Of a DNA stretch of 64,000 bases, positions 8,496 to 16,182 are shown one piece after another (position 1 is the stretch's first letter; every line of letters starts with the position of its first letter). The translations under genes were made by a program, and so were the position numbers. The stretch covers positions 112,686-176,685 of the forward strand of contig JBOGCF010000013.1 in assembly GCA_051656605.1 (NCBI GenBank), written 5' to 3'. The stretch is from UBA12018 sp051656605 (GTDB lineage: Bacteria; Bacteroidota; Bacteroidia; Bacteroidales; CAMTPD01). The notes under the pieces are model-generated. The model searched no databases. It saw only the letters and a list, made by a program, of their open reading frames with translations, and had not been told where the DNA came from.

Positions 8496-10154
8496 ATGAA
8501 AACCTCTGCCAAGGTTATATTGATAACAATGATCTTCGTATTTCTCTTTAGCTACTGTGAGAAAAAGAACATAGATACGATAATCGAAACATGTGAAACA
8601 CTTGTTGATGAAAATCCCGACAGCACTTATGTGCTATTGGATGATCTTCAAATAAATGAATACACAAATCCTAGAATCCTTGCTGAATTTGTATTGCTTT
8701 ATTGCAAAGCAACAGACAAGTTATACAAAAAGAATAAGTACGACTCTTTACTTGTTCAAACAATCGAAACATTTCGAAAATATGATGATATTCCTAAACT
8801 AGCTCTGGCCAATTATTATGCCGGACGAATTTCTCATAATAATCAAAACCTAAAAAATGCGGCTCAATATTACTTAGCATCGCTCGAAGAATGTAATAAA
8901 ATCAATGATAACGAGTTAAAGGCTCGAAATTATTATTACATGGGAGCAATGCACCAGTCTCAATTCAATTATACACAAGCTATAAATAGTTATATTGAGT
9001 CTGAACGATATTTTGATATTGCGAATAACAACAAATACAAGAATCTTATCTATATTTCAATAGCTGATTGTTATAATCTAAATCAAAAAAGTGATAGCGC
9101 TTTTATCTATTATGATAAAGCGATCGAATATGCTAAATCGACAAATAACGAGATTGGTTTATCTCATGCTCTCAAAAATAAAGGTATTGCATATCGCAAG
9201 ATCAATAAAAATAAAGAAGCTATCGAGTGTATCAAACAATCTTTTTCGGCCAACACAACTCCAGAAAATAAAGCCAACCGCTATATTACTCTAGCATATA
9301 TATTCAAAGACATTAATGAGAATGATTCTGCTCGTTATTATCAAGAACAAGCACTTAAAGCGTCGGAAAGCATCAATGACCACCTCAGACTTCTTACCAT
9401 ATATTACAGTTTAAGTCAAATAGAGGAGCAAACGAATAATTACAAAGGAGCTCTCGAATATTACAAATTATATACAGCCTCTTCAGACAGTGTAATCAGT
9501 GCTAAAAAACAAGCTTCACTGATTGAAGTAGAGAAAAAATATAATAACGAACGTCTTGAGAATCTAAATAATAAACTACTTGCGGAGAGGTTGACATTGA
9601 CAATCTTTATTGTAATTCTCGTAATTCTAATTATAGGTGCTGCATATATTATCAACAATGCGAATAAAAAGAAAGAACAACGCATAATTCAAGCGGAAAC
9701 AACTCTTGAAACTCTAAATAGAATGGTATCTGATTATGAAGCAAAAGATAATAAGCTAAAGAAGCTATTATTGCATAATCTTGAAGTTTCTAAGAAAGTA
9801 GCCCTAATGCATGCGCAATCTCCAGACAAGAGTAAGTCCTTCTTGCAAAAGTTTAATGAGGTTATGTATGGAGAGCAAACAGATTACTCTCTCAATTGGC
9901 AAGAATTATATGAAACGATAAATGAATTGTATGACAATTTCGAATTGAAATTATCGCATCGATACCCGAATCTTACAGATAAAGAGATTCAACTTTGCTG
10001 TTTACTTAAAGCAGAATTTCGAACGGATGAGATTGCATTTATTCTTCAACTGAGTGTTTATAGTATACACAAACGAAAAACTGATATTCGAAAAAAGCTA
10101 TCGACGAAAGAAGGAGAAGATATCATTGCATTTCTTGATGAACAACTAAAATAA
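8496..10154 (+). CDS. Membrane-spanning TPR protein with C-terminal LuxR-like HTH
   Basis: A 552-residue one-component regulator of a type frequent in Bacteroidales. It has an N-terminal export or anchor segment (ILITMIFVFLFSYC, residues 8-21), then about 300 residues of helical TPR-like repeats (for example LANYYAGRISHNNQNLKNAAQYY and YKGALEYYKLY). One strong transmembrane helix follows (LTLTIFIVILVILIIGAAYI, about 366-385), then a charged coiled coil. The HTH is at about 485-540 (LTDKEIQLCCLLKAEFRTDE, LSVYSIHKRKTDIRKKL), like the GerE/LuxR fold. This predicts periplasmic TPRs and a cytoplasmic DNA-binding end. LFSYC resembles a lipobox, but Tyr before Cys makes lipidation doubtful. The ligand is unknown. 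It is flanked by two small exported proteins. Confidence 0.85.
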   Translation: MKTSAKVILITMIFVFLFSYCEKKNIDTIIETCETLVDENPDSTYVLLDDLQINEYTNPRILAEFVLLYCKATDKLYKKNKYDSLLVQTIETFRKYDDIPKLALANYYAGRISHNNQNLKNAAQYYLASLEECNKINDNELKARNYYYMGAMHQSQFNYTQAINSYIESERYFDIANNNKYKNLIYISIADCYNLNQKSDSAFIYYDKAIEYAKSTNNEIGLSHALKNKGIAYRKINKNKEAIECIKQSFSANTTPENKANRYITLAYIFKDINENDSARYYQEQALKASESINDHLRLLTIYYSLSQIEEQTNNYKGALEYYKLYTASSDSVISAKKQASLIEVEKKYNNERLENLNNKLLAERLTLTIFIVILVILIIGAAYIINNANKKKEQRIIQAETTLETLNRMVSDYEAKDNKLKKLLLHNLEVSKKVALMHAQSPDKSKSFLQKFNEVMYGEQTDYSLNWQELYETINELYDNFELKLSHRYPNLTDKEIQLCCLLKAEFRTDEIAFILQLSVYSIHKRKTDIRKKLSTKEGEDIIAFLDEQLK

Positions 10155-10309
10155 AATCTATTTTTTATAAACATTTTACGCATCTGAAAAGGTATTACAA
10201 GGTTTTAGAGACAAAGACAATGCTATATAATTGATTATCAGCAACCATCAACATGTCTCTTACAACCTTTTATCTACTAATTACAAGTACAAATATCATT
10301 TCTTTTGCA

Positions 10310-10317
10310 TATATTTG
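10310..10317 (+). promoter_or_regulatory. -7 promoter element of the DUF3244-like gene
   Basis: TATATTTG, an exact TAnnTTTG match, 29 bp before the ATG at 10346. Confidence 0.6.
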
Positions 10318-10345
10318 CAATACATCAAATACAAAACACTAGGAT

Positions 10346-10732
10346 ATGAATGCAAAAAGATTGCTAACCAGTATTGTTTTTCTTTTTATCTCTGTAATGA
10401 CTTTTGCGAGTTCATTCAATAGAGAAGATCTTATTTTAATGGATCAACTCAGAGAACATGGAAGAGAAAATGAAGTACGCTCTGTTCCTACCCTTATTGC
10501 TGCAGCATACATTGAGAACGGTGTACTTACTGTAGAAGTATTGGGGACTAATGAAAACTACCAAGTTCAAATTGAAGATGTATACGGGCTACCGTTACAA
10601 AGCAAAATGTTACGAGGCAGTGATGGTAAATGTCAATTAAGTATTAAAAGCCTTAGAAGTGGAGAATACACATTGACTATTGTTGGAATGAATACTAATT
10701 CGGTCATTACTGGCCAATTTACAATATTGTGA
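10346..10732 (+). CDS. Small exported DUF3244-like protein
   Basis: A 128-residue protein with a clear signal peptide (MNAKRLLTSIVFLFISVMTFA). A short linker (about residues 22-48) is followed by a small beta-sandwich-like domain: YIENGVLTVEVLGTNENYQVQIEDVYG, then LRSGEYTLTIVG near residue 103. This resembles the DUF3244/Por-secretion-tail-like domains common next to TPR/HTH regulators in Bacteroidales. No catalytic residues are visible. It has its own TATATTTG promoter and sits 191 bp behind the regulator, so it is a candidate target. The DUF number is from memory of the family and unverified. Confidence 0.7.
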   Translation: MNAKRLLTSIVFLFISVMTFASSFNREDLILMDQLREHGRENEVRSVPTLIAAAYIENGVLTVEVLGTNENYQVQIEDVYGLPLQSKMLRGSDGKCQLSIKSLRSGEYTLTIVGMNTNSVITGQFTIL

Positions 10733-10760
10733 AGGTTGTGATTAATCTGCACGAAAAAAC

Positions 10761-10833
10761 GTATTTGTTATTAACCAAAACCTACCTTACTAGACTCTAA
10801 AGTCTAGAATAATAACACGACAAATACTTTTTT
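10761..10833 (+). terminator. Nested inverted repeat with T-run after the DUF3244-like gene
   Basis: The outer arms GTATTTGT (10761-10768) and ACAAATAC (10820-10827) are followed by six T. Inside is a second perfect palindrome, CTAGACT (10790-10796) and AGTCTAG (10801-10807), with a 4-base loop. It is likely a terminator; the inner palindrome could also be a protein site. Confidence 0.6.
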
Positions 10834-10866
10834 CACTACATTGAGAATTAAGATTAAACTTTTGGT

Positions 10867-10900
10867 GAGGATTACCCTTCGGGGTAATCCTCTACTTTTT
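10867..10900 (+). terminator. Strong hairpin terminator
   Basis: GAGGATTACCC (10867-10877), loop TTCG, GGGTAATCCTC (10882-10892), then TACTTTTTT. A perfect 11-bp stem with an extra-stable UUCG-type loop. Confidence 0.88.
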
Positions 10901-10925
10901 TATATACGATATGATGGAAACAAAA

Positions 10926-10967
10926 AAGCACACTACAGTCAACAAAAAAGTCAACCATAGTGTGCTT
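10926..10967 (-). terminator. Terminator of pepD
   Basis: AAGCACACTA (10926-10935) pairs with TAGTGTGCTT (10958-10967). On the minus strand it is followed by a T-run read from the A-tract at 10922-10927. Confidence 0.75.
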
Positions 10968-10987
10968 GTATATAGTCAGTATTGATC

Positions 10988-12445
10988 TTAAATCATCTTC
11001 AAGACCTCAATCATCATCTTATAAAAGTTTGCAACAGAAGGAATATTCAATTGCTCATCCGGCGAATGAGGATACTGCAAAGTAGGTCCGACAGAGACAA
11101 TGTCTAAGTCAGGATATTGCGCTTTGATAATACCACATTCTAACCCCGCATGCATAACCTTCACTTCCGGAACAATCCCAAAAAGATCTTCATACGCTTT
11201 AGATGTTATTTTAAGCAATTCAGAGTTGATATTAGGTTGCCATCCTGGATAAGCATTTCCATACTCAACCTTAGCTCCCGCCAATGCAAATACACTTTCA
11301 AGAGAAGAGCACAAAGCTAGTTTTCTTGTTTCCGAAGAACTACGAACTAAGAAGCGAATTTCAATAGCACCTTCCTCTGATTTTACAACAGCTAGATTAC
11401 TTGAAGTTTCTACCGTACCCGGGAAATCAGCGAGCATGCTAATTACTCCGTTCTGACAACCCTCTACTGCATTAATTAAAGCATCTTGAATCTCTTCAGG
11501 AATAAGGAAAGCTGGAAGATCTACACTTTCCGCATCAAATTGAAGATTCGATTCGATACCCGCATATTCTTCTCTGTATACATCCTGATAATCTGCAACA
11601 AGTTCCCAAAAAGCCTCTACATTATCTCCTGGAATAGTTACAATCGCAAATGCTTCTCGTGGAATCGCATTACGCAAAGAACCACCATTGATTGAAGCTA
11701 GACGTGCCCCATAATCCATTACCGCTTCTTTTAAGAAACGAATCAATAGTTTATTAGCATTGGCACGACCAAGATGAATGTCAACACCTGAATGTCCACC
11801 TTTAAGACCAGTCAAAGACAGCTTGATCGCAATATCTCCTTCCGGAATTTCATAATCGTCTTTATAATGAAAGGATACGTTAATATCTGCACCACCGGCA
11901 CAACCTACAAACAACTCGCCATCTTTCTCTGAATCGGTATTTATCATAATCGATCCATTCAAGAAGCCAGGTTTTAGATTTACGGCTCCTACCATACCAA
12001 CTTCTTCGTCAACAGTAAACAACGCTTCAATAGGTCCATGAATCAATGTATCATCCTCAAGGATCGCCATTATTGTTGCCGCACCGATACCATTATCAGC
12101 ACCTAAAGTGGTATCCTTCGCTTTTACCCATTCTCCTGAAATATACGTTTGAATAGGATCCGTAAGAAAATCGTGTTCAACTCCGCTATTTTTCTGCGGA
12201 ACCATGTCTAAGTGAGCTTGAAGAATCACAGTTCTACTGTTTTCCTTTCCTGTGGAAGCAGGCTTACGTATTAGCACATTCCCAACTTCATCAACAAGAG
12301 TTTCGAGACCAAGTTTTTTCCCAAATGAAACAACATGAGCCACTATTGCTTCCATGTGTCCGGTAGTACGAGGTATTTGAGTGAATTCATAGAAATACCC
12401 CCATACACTCTGCGGAGTCAAATTTTTGATTTCTTCTGCAGCCAT
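10988..12445 (-). CDS. pepD: Aminoacyl-histidine dipeptidase (M20 family, PepD)
   Basis: A 485-residue M20C metallopeptidase, predicted to cleave Xaa-His and related dipeptides in the cytoplasm; no signal peptide is seen. The di-zinc site is visible: LQAHLDMVPQK (His and Asp near residues 77-79), TTLGADNGIGAA (Asp near 117), FTVDEEVGMVGA (catalytic Glu-Glu near 147) and the C-terminal VMHAGLECGII (near 435). The dimerisation domain contains LKGGHSGVDIHLGRANA near 215. Length matches E. coli PepD (485). The gene follows the flippase-like gene by 5 bp, so both are probably one transcript. Confidence 0.95.
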   Translation of the reverse strand: MAAEEIKNLTPQSVWGYFYEFTQIPRTTGHMEAIVAHVVSFGKKLGLETLVDEVGNVLIRKPASTGKENSRTVILQAHLDMVPQKNSGVEHDFLTDPIQTYISGEWVKAKDTTLGADNGIGAATIMAILEDDTLIHGPIEALFTVDEEVGMVGAVNLKPGFLNGSIMINTDSEKDGELFVGCAGGADINVSFHYKDDYEIPEGDIAIKLSLTGLKGGHSGVDIHLGRANANKLLIRFLKEAVMDYGARLASINGGSLRNAIPREAFAIVTIPGDNVEAFWELVADYQDVYREEYAGIESNLQFDAESVDLPAFLIPEEIQDALINAVEGCQNGVISMLADFPGTVETSSNLAVVKSEEGAIEIRFLVRSSSETRKLALCSSLESVFALAGAKVEYGNAYPGWQPNINSELLKITSKAYEDLFGIVPEVKVMHAGLECGIIKAQYPDLDIVSVGPTLQYPHSPDEQLNIPSVANFYKMMIEVLKMI

Positions 12446-12450
12446 ATTAA

Positions 12451-13455
12451 TTAATTATTTGATTTAACGGACTTCTTATTGATTAACGGTAAAGCTATGA
12501 TAGCAGCTAACCCCACAAGTCCGGTCCATATCGTTTGTACACCATGCACTATCAGTGCAAAAGCCGAAGCATCTAAGTTTGTTACGCCAAAACAAACCAG
12601 AGTAGAGATGACCATAAAATGCCATGGTCCAATGCCTCCTTGCACAGGAACTGCCACGCCGACGCTACTCATGGCAAAAGCAATAAGACCAATATCAACC
12701 CCTAAATCTTTCGTGAAATCGAAAGCGTAAAATGTAGTATAAAAGAAAAAGAAGTAGCCAATCCATATACCGGAAGTACATAAAAGAAACATAAACTTCT
12801 CCTTCATATACCAGACAGTCTTAATACCAGTCCATATATTTCTGATCACATCTATAATTCGTGCTACAATCGCAACATGTTTGAAATATCGAATAATAAT
12901 CCAAGCAAAAGCAGCCAAAACACAAATAATGATGTATACCCAACTGGAATCTATAAATTTATGAAAACCTGCAAGTAAATCAGGATGATCCACAAAAAAA
13001 CGAGAGAAAAATTCAATATTGAATGTAAAGATCGACAAAACCAATAATCCTACTGTTATGGTATCTGCTAAGCGATCAATTACTAGCGTTCCAAAAAGCT
13101 TACTATACGAAATGTTTTCATATTGAGTTATTACTCCACAACGCCAGAACTCTCCGATACGGGGCAAGATCAGATTTATCGCATAACTACCAAGAACAGC
13201 GCAAATTAGATTTATTTTACGCGGTTTTTCTCCAAGCGTTTTAATCAAGATATTCCACCGATATCCTCTAATTACATTTGCGGCTGCACCAAACAGCAGA
13301 GATATACATAAGACATCGTATTTTACTCCCTCTTTCAACACATGCCATATCGCATTCATATCAACTTGACGATACAAATACCAAAATAATGCGACTCCAA
13401 AAAATAGTGGCAACACTACTTTTAGTATTGACTTTGAGAGCTCTTTAAAATTCAT
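12451..13455 (-). CDS. Lysylphosphatidylglycerol synthase/UPF0104 family membrane protein
   Basis: A 334-residue integral membrane protein of the flippase-like UPF0104 (AglD2/LPG synthase TM) family. About eight hydrophobic helices are visible. The family-like segments RGYRWNILIKTLGEK (near residue 65), LPRIGEFWRCGVITQYE (near 95) and GVAVPVQGGIGPWHFMVIS (near 270) mark it. It lacks the C-terminal soluble synthase domain of MprF, so lysyl transfer is not implied. Members are thought to move lipids or lipid-linked sugars; the substrate is unknown. It is transcribed from a promoter divergent to rsmA. Confidence 0.85.
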   Translation of the reverse strand: MNFKELSKSILKVVLPLFFGVALFWYLYRQVDMNAIWHVLKEGVKYDVLCISLLFGAAANVIRGYRWNILIKTLGEKPRKINLICAVLGSYAINLILPRIGEFWRCGVITQYENISYSKLFGTLVIDRLADTITVGLLVLSIFTFNIEFFSRFFVDHPDLLAGFHKFIDSSWVYIIICVLAAFAWIIIRYFKHVAIVARIIDVIRNIWTGIKTVWYMKEKFMFLLCTSGIWIGYFFFFYTTFYAFDFTKDLGVDIGLIAFAMSSVGVAVPVQGGIGPWHFMVISTLVCFGVTNLDASAFALIVHGVQTIWTGLVGLAAIIALPLINKKSVKSNN

Positions 13456-13485
13456 AAGGCTGAAAACTTTTCAAATTAATTGTCT

Positions 13486-13509
13486 TACCTTTGTGTATTG
13501 GCAAATATA
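13486..13509. promoter_or_regulatory. Divergent -7 elements: rsmA (plus) and UPF0104 gene (minus)
   Basis: TACCTTTG at 13486-13493 serves rsmA on the plus strand. CAAATATA at 13502-13509 reads TATATTTG on the minus strand for the UPF0104 gene. Both are exact TAnnTTTG matches and only 8 bp apart, so the promoters overlap. Confidence 0.65.
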
Positions 13510-13545
13510 AGTAATATTACAATATTAACATCATAAATCTAGCGG

Positions 13546-14340
13546 ATGAAATTGGTTCGCCCAAAGAAAGCTCTCGGTCAACACTTCCTTACCGACTTGA
13601 CGATTGCAGAGCGCATAGCAGACTCCATTGAGCAATTTAAACACCTACCTGTTCTTGAAATCGGTCCAGGCATGGGAGTACTTACACAGTTTCTTGTAAA
13701 AAAGGGATACGACCTATCAGTTGTAGAACTTGATGGAGAATCGGTTGAATATTTAAATGAACATTTTCCGGAACTTCACGGAAAAATCTACGGAGAAGAC
13801 TTTCTTAAGATGGATCTTGACAAATTGTTTACCGGAGAGTTTTGCGTAATCGGAAACTATCCCTACAACATTTCAAGTCAAATCTTTTTTAAAGTACTAG
13901 ATTACAAAGATCGCATTCCTTGTTGCTCAGGCATGATCCAAAAGGAAGTAGCAGAGCGTCTTGCTTCTGGCCCTGGCAAAAAAGCATATGGAATCTTAAG
14001 TGTTTTACTTCAAGCTTGGTATGATGTTGAATATATGTTTACTGTAAGCGAACATGTATTTAATCCACCACCAAAGGTTAAATCTGCTGTAATACGATTT
14101 ACCCGCAATAACAGAGACGATCTTGGTTGCGACCCTAAATTGTTTAAAACAGTAGTTAAAACAGGCTTTAATCAGCGTCGTAAAACCCTTCGTAATTCTT
14201 TAAAACCTCTTTTAGGTAAAGATTGCGAAGTGTATAGTGACCCTATTTTTGATAAACGCCCAGAACAGCTATCTGTTCAACAATTTATTGAACTGACAAA
14301 CATGGTTTCCGGTTATGTAATCAGCGGAACACAAAAATAA
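13546..14340 (+). CDS. rsmA: 16S rRNA dimethyladenosine transferase (RsmA/KsgA)
   Basis: A 264-residue SAM-dependent methyltransferase that dimethylates two adjacent adenines in 16S rRNA helix 45. Motifs are ALGQHFLTD at the N-terminus, motif I LEIGPGMGVLTQ (near residues 37-48), the acidic motif VVELDGE, the catalytic motif GNYPYNISSQIFF (near 104-116) and NPPPKVKSAVIRF near 171. Length matches the family. mgtE begins 10 bp after the stop, giving a probable rsmA-mgtE operon. Confidence 0.97.
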   Translation: MKLVRPKKALGQHFLTDLTIAERIADSIEQFKHLPVLEIGPGMGVLTQFLVKKGYDLSVVELDGESVEYLNEHFPELHGKIYGEDFLKMDLDKLFTGEFCVIGNYPYNISSQIFFKVLDYKDRIPCCSGMIQKEVAERLASGPGKKAYGILSVLLQAWYDVEYMFTVSEHVFNPPPKVKSAVIRFTRNNRDDLGCDPKLFKTVVKTGFNQRRKTLRNSLKPLLGKDCEVYSDPIFDKRPEQLSVQQFIELTNMVSGYVISGTQK

Positions 14341-14350
14341 CAATCTCACG

Positions 14351-15697
14351 ATGCAAGAAGTAAGCAAGGAATATATCGAAAAACTTCGCTTAGCGATAGA
14401 ACAACATAATGATGAAGCTGCACAGGCTCTTCTCAAAGAACTTCACCCGGCCGACATTGCCGAAATTTATCAGGAGCTCTCTTTGGATGAAGCTAAGCAT
14501 ATTCATTTATTAATGGATGCGGAAACCGCAGCCGAAGTTCTAATGGAACTAGACGAAGAAGATCGACGAAAACTTCTAAAGGAACTTCCAAGTGAACTTA
14601 TTGCAAAACGCTACGTTGACAATCTTGAAACCGATGATGCGGTAGACCTTATGCGTGAGCTTGATGAAGACACGCAAGAAGAAGTCCTTTCGCACATTGA
14701 AGATGTGGAACAAGCAGGGGATATTGTTGACCTCTTGAAGTATGATGAAGATACAGCCGGAGGTCTTATGGGTACCGAAATGATCGTTGTAAACGAAAAT
14801 TGGAGTATGCCCAAATGTCTCGAAGAGATGCGTAAACAAGCCGAAGAGATGGACGAAATCTACTATGTATATGTAATAGATGATGACGAACGTCTCAAAG
14901 GTGTTTTTCCCTTAAAAAAGATGATTACAAGTCCTTCTGTATCTAAGATTAAACATGTTATGAAGAATGATCCAATCTTTGTACATGAAAATGATAGTAT
15001 AGAAGAAGTTGCTCAAGTAATTGAGAAATACGACCTTGTAGCATTGCCTGTAGTCGACACCATTGGCCGACTAGTAGGACGCATTACCATTGACGATGTT
15101 ATGGAAGAGATTCGCGAGCAACGTGAACGCGAATATCAATTAGCATCCGGTATCTCTCATGACGTAGAAACAACGGATAATGTCTTTACCCAAACGGCTG
15201 CCCGCTTACCATGGTTATTAATTGGTATGATCGGTGGATTAGGAAACTCCATCTTGCTAGGTGGTTTTGAAGGCAATCTGGCTAGTAATCCGAGAATGGC
15301 TTTGTTTATTCCATTGATTGGAGGAACCGGAGGAAATGTTGGGATTCAATCATCTGCAATTGTTGTTCAAGGTTTGGCAAACAACTCCCTGAATGCGAAG
15401 AATGCATGGTCGCAAGTTGTTAAAGAATCCGTTGTATCGCTTATCAATGCAAGCATCATTTCGTTAGTTGTATTTATTTACAACTACTTCATGATGGGTA
15501 GAGATGTTATTACGACATCTGTATCCTTATCACTTTTTGCAGTCGTTATGTTTGCCTCTATATTTGGAACCTTAGTTCCATTGACGTTAGATAGATTAAA
15601 AATAGATCCTGCATTAGCAACAGGTCCATTCATTACGATCACAAACGACATCATTGGTATGATGATTTACATGTCGATATCATCAGCCCTCAGTTGA
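14351..15697 (+). CDS. mgtE: Magnesium transporter MgtE
   Basis: A 448-residue MgtE channel. In order: a helical N domain (residues 1-130, HPADIAEIYQELSLDEAKH and LMRELDEDTQEEV), two CBS domains (about 135-255, with TAGGLMGTEMI and GRITIDDVMEEI), a connecting plug helix, and a C-terminal membrane domain of five helices (about 275-448) with GMIGGLGNSILLGGFE and PLIGGTGGNVGIQSS. The cytoplasmic N and CBS domains bind magnesium and gate the pore. It is co-transcribed with rsmA and ends in a strong terminator. Confidence 0.96.
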   Translation: MQEVSKEYIEKLRLAIEQHNDEAAQALLKELHPADIAEIYQELSLDEAKHIHLLMDAETAAEVLMELDEEDRRKLLKELPSELIAKRYVDNLETDDAVDLMRELDEDTQEEVLSHIEDVEQAGDIVDLLKYDEDTAGGLMGTEMIVVNENWSMPKCLEEMRKQAEEMDEIYYVYVIDDDERLKGVFPLKKMITSPSVSKIKHVMKNDPIFVHENDSIEEVAQVIEKYDLVALPVVDTIGRLVGRITIDDVMEEIREQREREYQLASGISHDVETTDNVFTQTAARLPWLLIGMIGGLGNSILLGGFEGNLASNPRMALFIPLIGGTGGNVGIQSSAIVVQGLANNSLNAKNAWSQVVKESVVSLINASIISLVVFIYNYFMMGRDVITTSVSLSLFAVVMFASIFGTLVPLTLDRLKIDPALATGPFITITNDIIGMMIYMSISSALS

Positions 15698-15742
15698 TTG
15701 CAATATTGTTTACTACACGCAAATATTATAACAAACACAAAG

Positions 15743-15789
15743 CTGTTTAGCATCAGAAGCTTACAATCTGTTGCTAAACAGTTTTTTTT
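15743..15789 (+). terminator. Terminator of rsmA-mgtE
   Basis: CTGTTTAGCA (15743-15752) pairs perfectly with TGCTAAACAG (15772-15781), followed by eight T. Confidence 0.92.
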
Positions 15790-15801
15790 AGACCTATTCC
15801 T

Positions 15802-15834
15802 TTTGCTTGTTTTTCAAAAAAAATAATATCTTTG
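15802..15834 (+). promoter_or_regulatory. Complete promoter of the oadGAB operon
   Basis: TTTG (15802-15805) and TATCTTTG (15827-15834) with a 21-bp spacer, a textbook -33/-7 pair for Bacteroidota. The oadG ATG lies 49 bp downstream. Confidence 0.75.
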
Positions 15835-15883
15835 TTAACATGCCGTATGTTTACGGAATCAATAATTACCTAATACTCTTGAA

Positions 15884-16156
15884 ATGACTAATTTAGAAAC
15901 AGGGCTTACGCTCATGATTGTTGGGATGACAACTGTATTCACCATCCTATTGTTTGTCATTCTTGTAGGCAAAACGCTCATATCCTATACAAATAAATTT
16001 GCGCCTTTGCCCCCTCCCCCTAAACTAAAATCAACGGATAACAAATCCTCTTTATCCCATCACTCACCAACCACTAAACAAATTGCAGCCATTACCGCAG
16101 CTGTACAAATCGTAACAAAGGGAAAAGGAAGAGTTTCACACATCGAAAAAGTCTAA
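15884..16156 (+). CDS. oadG: OadG-like gamma subunit of a Na+-pumping decarboxylase
   Basis: A 90-residue protein with one N-terminal transmembrane helix (LTLMIVGMTTVFTILLFVILVGK, residues 8-30). A proline-rich linker (APLPPPP) follows, then a C-terminal AAITAAVQIVTKGKGRV segment typical of OadG/MmdD subunits. In the complex it anchors the biotin-carrying alpha subunit to the membrane beta subunit. Small size and low conservation are normal. Its place directly before oadA (26 bp) and oadB makes the call secure. Transcribed from the promoter at 15802. Confidence 0.88.
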   Translation: MTNLETGLTLMIVGMTTVFTILLFVILVGKTLISYTNKFAPLPPPPKLKSTDNKSSLSHHSPTTKQIAAITAAVQIVTKGKGRVSHIEKV

Positions 16157-16182
16157 TAACATTAAAAAAATAACACTTAAGC

